From positions 248,001 through 312,000 of the forward strand of contig NZ_FNTA01000002.1 of assembly GCF_900105055.1 (NCBI RefSeq): a stretch of 64,000 nt of DNA, given 5' to 3'. The notes below the pieces were generated by a model, which had not been told where the DNA came from, did no database searches, and worked only from the letters and a program-made list of their open reading frames with translations. The position numbers and the translations under genes were made by a program. Shown one piece after another: positions 57,458 to 64,000 of the stretch. Within the stretch, counting starts at the first letter, position 1. Every line of letters starts with the position of its first letter. This DNA is from Amycolatopsis lurida. Lineage in GTDB: Bacteria; Actinomycetota; Actinomycetes; Mycobacteriales; Pseudonocardiaceae.

Positions 57458-58831
57458 ATGCACGAGGAGCACTCTCTCTTCACGCGGGCCGCGGAGCTGG
57501 CTGCCGAGTATGTGGCCGGTCTTGGTGACCGGCCTGTCGCGCAGCTTGTCGACCTCGCGGTCTTACGGCAGGCCTTCGGCGAAGAACTTCCCCGGGAGCC
57601 CAGCCCTCCGGAAGCCGTCATCGAGGAACTCGCCCGCATCGCCGAGGAAGGGCTCGTGGCCACGGCGGGTCCGCGGTTCTTCGGGTTGGTCATCGGCGGG
57701 GCCTTGAGGTCCGCGGTCGCGGCGGACTTCCTGGCAGCGGGATGGGACCAGAACAGCTTCAATCCCGCTCTGTCACCGGCAGCGGCCGCCGCGGAGGACG
57801 TCGCCGGCAGGTGGCTCAGGGATCTCCTGGGCATTCCGGCCACCGCGTCGACTGGATTCGTCACCGGGGGCCAGGCGGCCAACACGGTCGGGCTGGCGGT
57901 GGCTCGTCACCACGTCCTCGCTCAAGCCGGGTGGGATGTCGAACGGGACGGTCTGGCTGGGGCGCCCGCGCTCCGGGTTGTCGCAAGCGCCGAGCGGCAC
58001 GCGACCATCGACCGCTCGCTGAGGTTGCTGGGTATCGGAACCCGGGCTATCGAGGTGGTGGCCGCAGGTCCGCAGGGCGCGATCGACGTCGAAGATCTGG
58101 CCAGGGTGCTGGCCGCGGGCGAGGGTGGCCCCACGATCGTCTGCCTGCAGGCGGGGAACGTGAACACCGGTGCCTGCGACGACCTGCGCGCCGCCTGCAC
58201 ACTCGCGAAGGGTCACGGTGCCTGGGTCCACATCGACGGTGCCTTCGGACTCTGGGCCGGCGCCAACCCCGCGACAGCGGCGCTGGTCGACGGCCTGGAG
58301 CTGGCCGACTCCTGGGCGTGCGACGGACATAAGTGGCTGAACGTCCCCTACGACTCCGGGTTCGCGTTCTGTGCTCACCCGGCGCTGCACGCCGAGACCA
58401 TCGCCTACCGCGCTCCCTACCTTGCCGGCTCTGCCGAGCTCTCCCGAATGGGCGACCTCACGCTCGAGGCATCGCGTCGCGCACGTGTGTTCGCGGTGTG
58501 GGCGGCCTTGCGGGAGTTGGGGCGCGACGGTGTGGCAGACCTCGTCGACCGATGCTGCAGGCTTGCGCGGCTGTTCGCCACCATCCTCGCCGAAGGTGGT
58601 GCCGAGATCGCCAACGACGTCGTCCTGAACCAGGTGCTCGTCGGGTTCGGCGACGATGACCGCACCGACGCGATCATCGACGCGGTCCAACGAGACGGCA
58701 CCTGCTGGCTGGGCGGCACCACCTGGCGCGGTAGTCGTTACCTGCGAATCTCGGTCTCCAACTGGTCGACCACCGAGTCCGACGTCGAGCGCTCGGCCGC
58801 GGCGATCCTCCGGGCGGCAGCGGCGCACTGA
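57458..58831 (+). CDS. PLP-dependent decarboxylase (group II type)
   Basis: A 457-residue fold-type I enzyme of the aromatic-amino-acid/glutamate decarboxylase family. TGFVTGGQAANTVGLAVARH binds the PLP phosphate. ERHATIDRSLRLLG places the ring-stacking His, and WVHIDGAFGLWAG the Asp that pairs with the pyridine nitrogen. DSWACDGHKWLNVPYD contains the Schiff-base Lys. I chose ATG 57458 because GGAAGGA lies six bases upstream. It probably decarboxylates an L-amino acid to an amine; the substrate is not predictable from the motifs. Confidence 0.92.
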   Translation: MHEEHSLFTRAAELAAEYVAGLGDRPVAQLVDLAVLRQAFGEELPREPSPPEAVIEELARIAEEGLVATAGPRFFGLVIGGALRSAVAADFLAAGWDQNSFNPALSPAAAAAEDVAGRWLRDLLGIPATASTGFVTGGQAANTVGLAVARHHVLAQAGWDVERDGLAGAPALRVVASAERHATIDRSLRLLGIGTRAIEVVAAGPQGAIDVEDLARVLAAGEGGPTIVCLQAGNVNTGACDDLRAACTLAKGHGAWVHIDGAFGLWAGANPATAALVDGLELADSWACDGHKWLNVPYDSGFAFCAHPALHAETIAYRAPYLAGSAELSRMGDLTLEASRRARVFAVWAALRELGRDGVADLVDRCCRLARLFATILAEGGAEIANDVVLNQVLVGFGDDDRTDAIIDAVQRDGTCWLGGTTWRGSRYLRISVSNWSTTESDVERSAAAILRAAAAH

Positions 58832-59174
58832 TCGGCTTTCGGCTCGACACCGACCGGCAATCAGAACTCGACGCCACAGCCGTGTGGGCTGAGGCGTCGA
58901 GGTGGCCCGGGGCGAGGAGTTGATCGCTGACGCGAGCGGTCTGGAACGTGAAGATGACGGGCTTGTTCGCAGCGTGCGAAGCACGATTCGCGAACCGTGT
59001 CCTCCGTGCGCAGCCGGATCCCGTGGGGTACTCAGTCGTCGATTCGGGGCAACGTCGCGAACGACGTGGGACCCCCTGGGCCTTGTACCGGCTCCGTCCG
59101 AAATACCGGGGCCCGCTGTTGCCCGACGACCATCGAGGGGACAGAGCCGGTTCCCGACACTAGGATCGTCACCT
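58832..59174. other. Gap without a supported gene
   Basis: No recognisable coding sequence. It lies between the decarboxylase and an NTPase remnant and may contain more of that decayed gene. Confidence 0.4.
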
Positions 59175-59614
59175 GTGACCGTCGATCTATCGTTAGTGGT
59201 CGGCGACGCGGCCAGAGCGTTGTACCACCCGGGCATGCGGGCACGGACCGAGCACGCGCTTCGGAAGTTCGCGCCCCTGCTCGGCGACAACCCACGAGCT
59301 ATGAAGCTCTTCGTCAACACCTACAGCGTCTTTCGGGCGATCAGGACACTGGAAGGGAATACCGTGGAGCTCGATGTCTTGGCGCTGTGGTGCATCGTCA
59401 GAGTTCGGTGCCGAGCCTGTTCGACCACCTTCAGACGATCCCAGAGGCCGTCACGGGAATACTCGAACCAGCACTGGCAGCTGATCACTTCCCAGAACCA
59501 CTGTGCGAAACGGCGACATCTGCCGCAGTTCGAGAGGTCGTATCGTCCGACCTGGGAGGGCCATTGTTCCCACAACGGATCAAACAGTGCTGTGGAATCA
59601 TCGACACAGACTGA
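59175..59614 (+). pseudogene. C-terminal remnant of a KAP-like NTPase
   Basis: One frame from 59175 reads ALRKFAPLLGDNPRAMKLFV then NTYSVFRAIRTLEGNTVELD, the helical segment after the P-loop domain of KAP/STAND-like NTPases (NPR-x-x-K-x-FVN-x-Y). Near 59400 the frame shifts and continues PSLFDHLQTIPEAVTGILEP then AADHFPEPL to a TGA at 59612. Walker motifs are absent, so it is a dead fragment. Confidence 0.55.
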
Positions 59615-59754
59615 CCGAGCTGGAAACGCCGCACATTGCACGACGCCGTCCTCTACTATTTGCTGGACTCAGCATTAGTACTCTGGAGGGACGTGGCGTG
59701 GCCCAGCAAGGCCCCGGCCCCGCCGGTATCCTCACGACCAACCCGTCCGGCGCA

Positions 59755-60819
59755 CTAGGAGTCGAGGGGCACAAGCAGTCCGAACACCCGCGTCGCGACC
59801 CGTCCTTCGGCGAGCAGCGCCGGGTGTGCTGCCACCACAGCCTCACCGCCGGACCACGGTCGGCTGTCCAAGAGGACTTCGCTGTTCAGCAGCACACCGT
59901 CGTTGTGCGCGACGAACAACCGGAGCCCGTGCACCTTCCGGCTGAGCTCTTCCGCGCGCAACGCTTCCAGCACCCGGTCGAGCAGCGGCTCGACGGACGG
60001 CACGGTCTCGGAGAACATGGTGATCTGCGCGCCCAGCACCAGCTCGAACGCCCCAGCCGGATGCTCGTACCGCTCGCGCTGGACCTGATCGGCCGCGGCA
60101 CTGGGCAGCAGCAACCCCTCGATGAGGGGATGCAACGCGCCGCGGCTGAACATGTTCACCGCGCGGCCGATCGCCTCGCGCCACGTGGGGCCGTGCCCGG
60201 CGAAGCTCTCGACGAGCCACGGCTCGGCCAGCGCGGGATGTGACACGGCGAAGTCGATCTGAGCCATCACCACGCCTTCCGGAGCGGGGTGCACGACGAG
60301 GTTCGTGTCGACACGAGCGTCCTCGCCCAGTGGGATGCCGTGCTCGCGGAGGAAAGCCTCGAAGATTGCTTGCGGTGAAGGCACACCGCCGTCGCCCTCG
60401 GCGGCCGGTTCCAGGTCCTTGAACAGCACAGGTTCGGCGAGTTCCAGGTCCGCGAGCTGCGATCCGGAGTTCAGCGCCTCGTTGATCACGGCGAACGTGC
60501 TGCTGCGGAACGCGATCCGCTCGAATTCCGCACGGCTCGCGTACTGCGCGCGATCGAACGCCGCCACGAACACCGGCTCCTGCGCAAGGAGAACCTGCCC
60601 TCGGGAGTCGCGCACAGCTTCCGGATACGTGACGTCCGGCAGCAGCCGCCGGACGTAGGCCATCGGCAGGAAGACCAGCAGCCGCTCGGCCAGCCACGGC
60701 TCGACTCCCGCGCCGGTCAGCCGTTCCCAGAAAACATCGTCGCTCGGCGGTTCTTCGCCCGCGCAGAACGCGGCGATCCCGACTTCGAGCGCGCCATCGA
60801 GCCCCCATGATGCGATCAC
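59755..60819 (-). CDS. Conserved hypothetical protein
   Basis: A 354-residue soluble acidic protein with no signal or membrane segment. Its central part (FEAFLREHGIPLGEDARVDT, then NLVVHPAPEGVVMAQIDFAV) resembles an uncharacterised actinobacterial DUF6348-like family, by memory only. I cannot infer a function. It lies alone, convergent with the NTPase remnant. Confidence 0.75.
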   Translation of the reverse strand: MIASWGLDGALEVGIAAFCAGEEPPSDDVFWERLTGAGVEPWLAERLLVFLPMAYVRRLLPDVTYPEAVRDSRGQVLLAQEPVFVAAFDRAQYASRAEFERIAFRSSTFAVINEALNSGSQLADLELAEPVLFKDLEPAAEGDGGVPSPQAIFEAFLREHGIPLGEDARVDTNLVVHPAPEGVVMAQIDFAVSHPALAEPWLVESFAGHGPTWREAIGRAVNMFSRGALHPLIEGLLLPSAAADQVQRERYEHPAGAFELVLGAQITMFSETVPSVEPLLDRVLEALRAEELSRKVHGLRLFVAHNDGVLLNSEVLLDSRPWSGGEAVVAAHPALLAEGRVATRVFGLLVPLDS

Positions 60820-60899
60820 CGCGGAAGTCTAGAGGAACAGCAACGGTCGTCACGCGGAACCCGTACCGGCTGGAGCAGCATCGTGACGTGCCTGATCAG

Positions 60900-60923
60900 C
60901 CCCAGCCGGGAACGTGGCTGGGG
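60900..60923. terminator. Hairpin between convergent/tandem units
   Basis: Eight-base arms CCCCAGCC and GGCTGGGG around an 8-base loop, 80 bp upstream of the hypothetical gene start. Confidence 0.45.
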
Positions 60924-60950
60924 CTGCTGTTCGGCATCGGCACGGGAGGC

Positions 60951-60984
60951 GGGTGTTGGCTACACAGTCGTGGAGCCAACACCC
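60951..60984 (-). terminator. Hairpin after the lectin remnant
   Basis: Perfect 11-base arms GGGTGTTGGCT and AGCCAACACCC, 26 bp beyond the stop of the minus-strand ricin-type gene. Confidence 0.55.
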
Positions 60985-61009
60985 TAGTGGGGTTAAGGGG
61001 TGGTGTTGA

Positions 61010-61612
61010 TCAGGATGCTGGCCCAGCGTTGGTTAGGTTGCCGAGGTCGGCCCACTGTGCTGTAGGCGTGGCGTTGGCGGTGCCGTTACCGAGAGCTTCG
61101 GCGATCTTGGCGGAGTAGACGCTGCGGAGGGCGAGTGTGCCGTTGGCGACGGTGGTGAATTCCCAGTGCTGGTTAACGCCACTGTGGCAGGTGTATTGGG
61201 TGATCGGGGTTCCGTTGTTGTAGTTGGGTGCAAGGTCGAGGCATTTGCCGGAGTTCTGGTTCTTGAGGTTGTATTTGTTGTCGCCGAGCGGGGTGAGTTT
61301 CCAGACCTGTTTGGCGCCGGCAACGCAGTCCCAGAGCTCGGTGCCTGCGCCGTCGCGTAGTGCGTCCTGGCCGACGCCGGCGACCTGGATGCACCGTCCA
61401 CCGTTGGCGTTCTTGAGTTCGATCGAACCGGGTGTCATGGTGACGGTCTTGTAATCGATGGTGCTGCCGCTCTCGTTGCTCCAGTCGATCCGCCCGTTCT
61501 GGAAGAAGTTGCGGCGTCCCTTGGGTAGGAGGAGTTCGTCGGCGGTGGGGTAGCCGAGGGAGTCCCATTTGCTGCGGATGTTGCCGTACACGGAACAAGC
61601 CGGGACCGTCAT
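61010..61612 (-). pseudogene. 5'-truncated LGFP-repeat/ricin-B lectin protein
   Basis: About 200 residues remain. VYGNIRSKWDSLGYPTADEL is an LGFP repeat that packs on cell walls. The next ~125 residues are a ricin-B (beta-trefoil) domain with ELKNANGGRCIQVAG, KNQNSGKCLDLAP and NQHWEF, the QxW-type repeat used for sugar binding. A signal peptide is missing and the first in-frame ATG at 61612 has no ribosome site. The recombinase remnant begins 22 bp away, so an integration event probably removed the 5' part. Confidence 0.7.
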
Positions 61613-61633
61613 CAGAGAAGGGAGGTATCCGTC

Positions 61634-62471
61634 GTGGCCTACGCTCAACCAACCGACGGTGATCCGCCGGGCTGGCGTGCTCGGTTTAAACGTCCTGATA
61701 GGACGTGGGGGAGCAGGTCGGGTTTCAACACCGAGAAGGCGGCTGAAGCCTGGGGTCAGCAGCGGCACGAGTACGACAGCGAAGCGCGGGCGATCCAGAA
61801 CCGTGAGCCGCTCAAGGAGATCGGTGGACGTCTGTTCAAGGGTGGCCGCCGGGTCGACACCACGCGGCTCGCTGATCTCGGGCCGCGACCGACTCACCCG
61901 GTGACACCGCGGCGACAGGGCGGTCGGGCGAAGAAGGGCCGGACCAAGACCCGGGCGGGAACCCGAAGCGTTGAGCTGCCGCCGAGCATCGCGGTCTTTT
62001 ATGAGGAGCTGATGGACAGCCACAGCTTCCCGTTCGTGCTCTGCAGTGCCGAAGGTGCGCCGTTGCGGCGGTCGAACTTCCGTGACCGGTACTGGCGCCC
62101 GGTCTGGGACGGCAGCGATGCGGAGCACACGCGGTCGGTGGAAGTGGTGCAGCCGATCCTGCCCGACCTTCACCTTCCACGAGGTGCGGCCCAGTCACAG
62201 CACTTGGCTCGCCGACAACGGTATCCCCGAAGTCGCCCGCAGAGCACGTTTGGGTCAAAAGATGAAAGGCATCGCGAGGTCTACGACCATGTGACTCCGC
62301 TGATGCGCCGTCAGATTCTGCAAGCGCTGGAGACCCGGTGGATCGGGTTCGCTGGTCGCGCTCACCCCTAGTGAGCGGGCGAAACTAGGGGAGCGATTCC
62401 CGCACCTGCACACCACTTTCCGTGACGTGCAGCTGGAGACGGCCCCGAGGCTGCCCCCATTGAACGACTGA
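61634..62471 (+). pseudogene. Decayed phage-type tyrosine recombinase
   Basis: The start is intact (GGGAGG eight bases before GTG 61634; MAYAQPTDGDPPGWRARFKR is the N-terminal arm-binding part). The core-binding region is deleted: the frame jumps to PLKEIGGRLFKGGRRVD, then VELPPSIAVFYEEL. The catalytic part is spread over three frames: TFHEVRPSHSTWLADNGIPE (normally HEVRHS with Arg and His catalytic residues), VYDHVTPLMRRQILQALETR with the Tyr, and SLVALTPSERAKLGERFPHL. At least three frameshifts. It lies beside the tRNA cluster, a classic integration site. Confidence 0.8.
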
Positions 62472-62503
62472 AGCCCCGCCCCTCCGAGGAGGAGCAGGGC
62501 TTC
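62470..62503 (-). terminator. Hairpin ending the tRNA transcript
   Basis: GAAGCCC and GGGCTTC arms with an inner CCTCC/GGAGG pairing, 21 bp beyond the tRNA-Val 3' end on the minus strand. Confidence 0.6.
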
Positions 62504-62523
62504 TGACCTGCGAAAACAGATGG

Positions 62524-62595
62524 TGCGCGATACTGGGATTGAACCAGTGACCTCTTCCGTGTCAGGGAAGCGCTCTCCCGCTGAGCTAATCGCGC
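62524..62595 (-). tRNA. tRNA-Val (GAC)
   Basis: A full cloverleaf of 72 bases: acceptor GCGCGAT/ATCGCGC, anticodon loop CTGACAC, T-loop GGTTCAATCCC. The third member of the Gly-Cys-Val cluster. Confidence 0.95.
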
Positions 62596-62596
62596 G

Positions 62597-62667
62597 AGGT
62601 GGAGACGGGATTCGAACCCGTGTACACGGCTTTGCAGGCCGTTGCCTCGCCTCTCGGCCACTCCACC
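62597..62667 (-). tRNA. tRNA-Cys (GCA)
   Basis: 71 bases, acceptor GGTGGAG/CTCCACC, anticodon loop CTGCAAA, T-loop GGTTCGAATCC. One base separates it from tRNA-Val. Confidence 0.95.
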
Positions 62668-62692
62668 GTGTCAGGCCCGAGAGGGCCTTCCG

Positions 62693-62765
62693 AGCGGATG
62701 ACGGGATTCGAACCCGCGACCCTCACCTTGGCAAGGTGATGCGCTACCAGCTGCGCTACATCCGC
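62693..62765 (-). tRNA. tRNA-Gly (GCC)
   Basis: 73 bases, acceptor GCGGATG/CATCCGC, anticodon loop TTGCCAA, T-loop GGTTCGAATCC. First in the minus-strand tRNA operon. Confidence 0.95.
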
Positions 62766-62902
62766 ACATCCTCGGTTCGGATGGGAGGTCAGAACCTCGC
62801 GGTTCTGTCTCTCACCCCGTCGCCGTGGTGTGTGTGAACACTATCCGATCCCGAAAACGGCCCTGCAACCGGGGGTGCCACTTGCTGTTCGCAAGCCCGT
62901 AA

Positions 62903-63328
62903 TCAGGCCAGATCGTTGGGGATCAGGTGGGTCAGGGCATCGTCGACGTCGACCCAGAGGTGCTCGTTGCCGGGGAGCACGACGTCGTACGTCCGGTCGA
63001 GGAAGTCGGCCAGCTCCTGAGCGGACGCCTCGAACATGGCGTGCCCGGACGGCGAGTTCAGTTCGATGAGGACGGACTCGGGGTCTTCGACGGAGGGGCG
63101 GATGCGTACGTCGCCGTCGCCCGCGTCGGCCAGGAGGCCGTCCGCGAGGAGGTCGCGCGCGTAGACCCACTCGACCCAGCCGGCGCGGCCGGTACGGAAG
63201 GCGGCCACGACCGCGTAGGGGTCGCGTGTGTCGTATCGCAGTTCCACCTTGACCGGAACCGCGGGGGTCCGCGGCGCCAGGAGGTCGAACACCGCCGTCG
63301 AGCGGAGCGTCACGTGATCGTTGCGCAT
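62903..63328 (-). CDS. ssgB: SsgA-family sporulation/cell-division protein (SsgB-like)
   Basis: A 141-residue protein with the SsgA-like fold: VELRYDTRDPYAVVAAFRTG, WVEWVYARDLLADGLLADAG, DVRIRP and FEASAQELADFLDRTYDVVL. SsgB recruits FtsZ to septum sites in sporulating actinomycetes. Length and lack of extensions fit SsgB, the most conserved family member; its place next to the Gly-Cys-Val tRNA cluster also supports that. Transcribed toward the tRNAs. Confidence 0.88.
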   Translation of the reverse strand: MRNDHVTLRSTAVFDLLAPRTPAVPVKVELRYDTRDPYAVVAAFRTGRAGWVEWVYARDLLADGLLADAGDGDVRIRPSVEDPESVLIELNSPSGHAMFEASAQELADFLDRTYDVVLPGNEHLWVDVDDALTHLIPNDLA

Positions 63329-63728
63329 CGTCCTACCCTTCGTCTCCTTCCCGGCCCGGTCGAACCGAGTGGCGATGATGTGACGTATCGGCCGGCCGAT
63401 CGGAACGCGGTTTTGCCGCAGATCACCCGGACGGGGTCATCGGACCCCGGGTTCATCCTCCGTCACCCCATCATCACCCGCGCGACGCGCAGCCCTACAT
63501 GCGCCCTGCAGGCAGTCCACATGTACATACTGCGCGGTTTAGTCGTCACGCGATAGCACCGTCGCACGAATGTCGAAACGCGTCGCGGGCGCCCCCCGGC
63601 CGGGAAAGCCCCGGCTAGCTCGTGGTTGTTCGCTCCGTATTTGCTGGTGAGCGGAGTGTGGTCGGGTGGAACCACCCGTTTGCAGGCCCCCTAAAGTCGT
63701 GGGGTAGAGTCTGCCGGACACCGCGAGC
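63329..63728. other. Intergenic region upstream of ssgB-like gene and tRNA-Val
   Basis: About 400 bp between the two divergent genes. It must contain both promoters; I see no reading frame with known motifs. Confidence 0.5.
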
Positions 63729-63800
63729 GGGCGATTAGCTCAGCGGGAGAGCGCTTCGTTCACACCGAAGAGGTCACTGGTTCGATCCCAGTATCGCCCA
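63729..63800 (+). tRNA. tRNA-Val (CAC)
   Basis: 72 bases, acceptor GGGCGAT/ATCGCCC, anticodon loop TTCACAC, T-loop GGTTCGATCCC. Body nearly identical to the tRNA-Val(GAC) on the other strand. Confidence 0.95.
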
Positions 63801-63806
63801 CCGGAT

Positions 63807-63835
63807 GAAGGCCCTGGACCGATGGTCCGGGGCCT
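63807..63835 (+). terminator. Terminator hairpin after tRNA-Val
   Basis: AAGGCCC-TGGACC and GGTCC-GGGGCCTT arms directly after the tRNA, followed by a short T-containing tail. Confidence 0.7.
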
Positions 63836-64000
63836 TGATTCATTCTCGGGCCGTGTCCGCCGTGAGCTGTCCGGGGGCATTCGATCCCCAGGTCGGACGC
63901 GGGTTATGTGGGGGCGGTACTTCTGCCGTGCCGGGCGGCACCGGCGGCGCGGCCGAATTTCCCGGTGTGGCCGCGGGTCGTGGGGCCGTCACGGTTCGAA

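Overview
The window is chromosomal DNA from a high-GC filamentous actinomycete, most likely an Amycolatopsis-like pseudonocardial species. The pointers are an SsgA-family sporulation protein beside a Gly-Cys-Val tRNA cluster, an Lsr2 remnant, a mycothiol-family (TIGR03083-like) protein, an AfsR/SARP-type regulator, a DUF574 methyltransferase, a giant TPR-CHAT protein and a large NRPS. The genus is inferred from gene content only.

1-16.3 kb: the 3' part of a nonribosomal peptide synthetase (A-PCP, C-A-PCP-E, C-A-PCP, C-A-PCP-E, no thioesterase) is coupled to an MFS exporter and an MbtH-like protein and closed by a hairpin. A PfkB-type kinase and a SurE-type nucleotidase follow as a coupled pair.

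16.3-22 kb: a decayed stretch with a LuxR-type remnant, a DUF1524 (GmrSD-type) remnant, a minus-strand glycosyltransferase/membrane-protein pair, a frameshifted repeat protein, fragments of phage head-tail genes, an intact protein with an eCIS-associated leader and an OmpA-like end, and an epoxide hydrolase remnant.

22-28.3 kb: a compact catabolic cassette of YtcJ-type amidohydrolase, NCS1 permease, PucR regulator and flavin amine oxidase. A shared operator palindrome lies at the regulator start and in front of the oxidase. The cassette lies between two inverted copies of a 42-bp sequence.

28.5-34 kb: a chimeric recombinase-tail/dnaE2 remnant, striking palindromes, a small secreted protein, a large AfsR-like regulator and a truncated trypsin-like protease.

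34-41.8 kb: single genes or small operons (FAD monooxygenase plus a PyrD-like/membrane fusion, a barstar-like protein, two unknowns, a GNAT fusion). Nearly every boundary carries a copy of a short palindromic repeat, which gives a cassette-array appearance.

41.9-50 kb: the most interesting locus. A ~1890-residue TPR-CHAT (caspase-like) protein is divergent, with start codons less than 50 bp apart, from a coupled pair encoding a Cys-rich small protein and a membrane protein. It looks like a protease-activated conflict or cell-death module. A broken carboxylesterase gene follows.

50-64 kb: an EF-G-binding FBP-type protein, a YkvA-like protein, a TIGR03083-type protein, an XRE-HTH/peptide deformylase fusion, a broken lsr2, a DUF574 methyltransferase, a 45-residue peptide gene divergent from a PLP decarboxylase, a KAP-like remnant, a truncated ricin/LGFP protein, a decayed tyrosine recombinase beside the tRNA-Val/Cys/Gly cluster, an SsgB-like gene and a second tRNA-Val. 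At least a dozen broken genes show that this is a recombination-prone accessory region.
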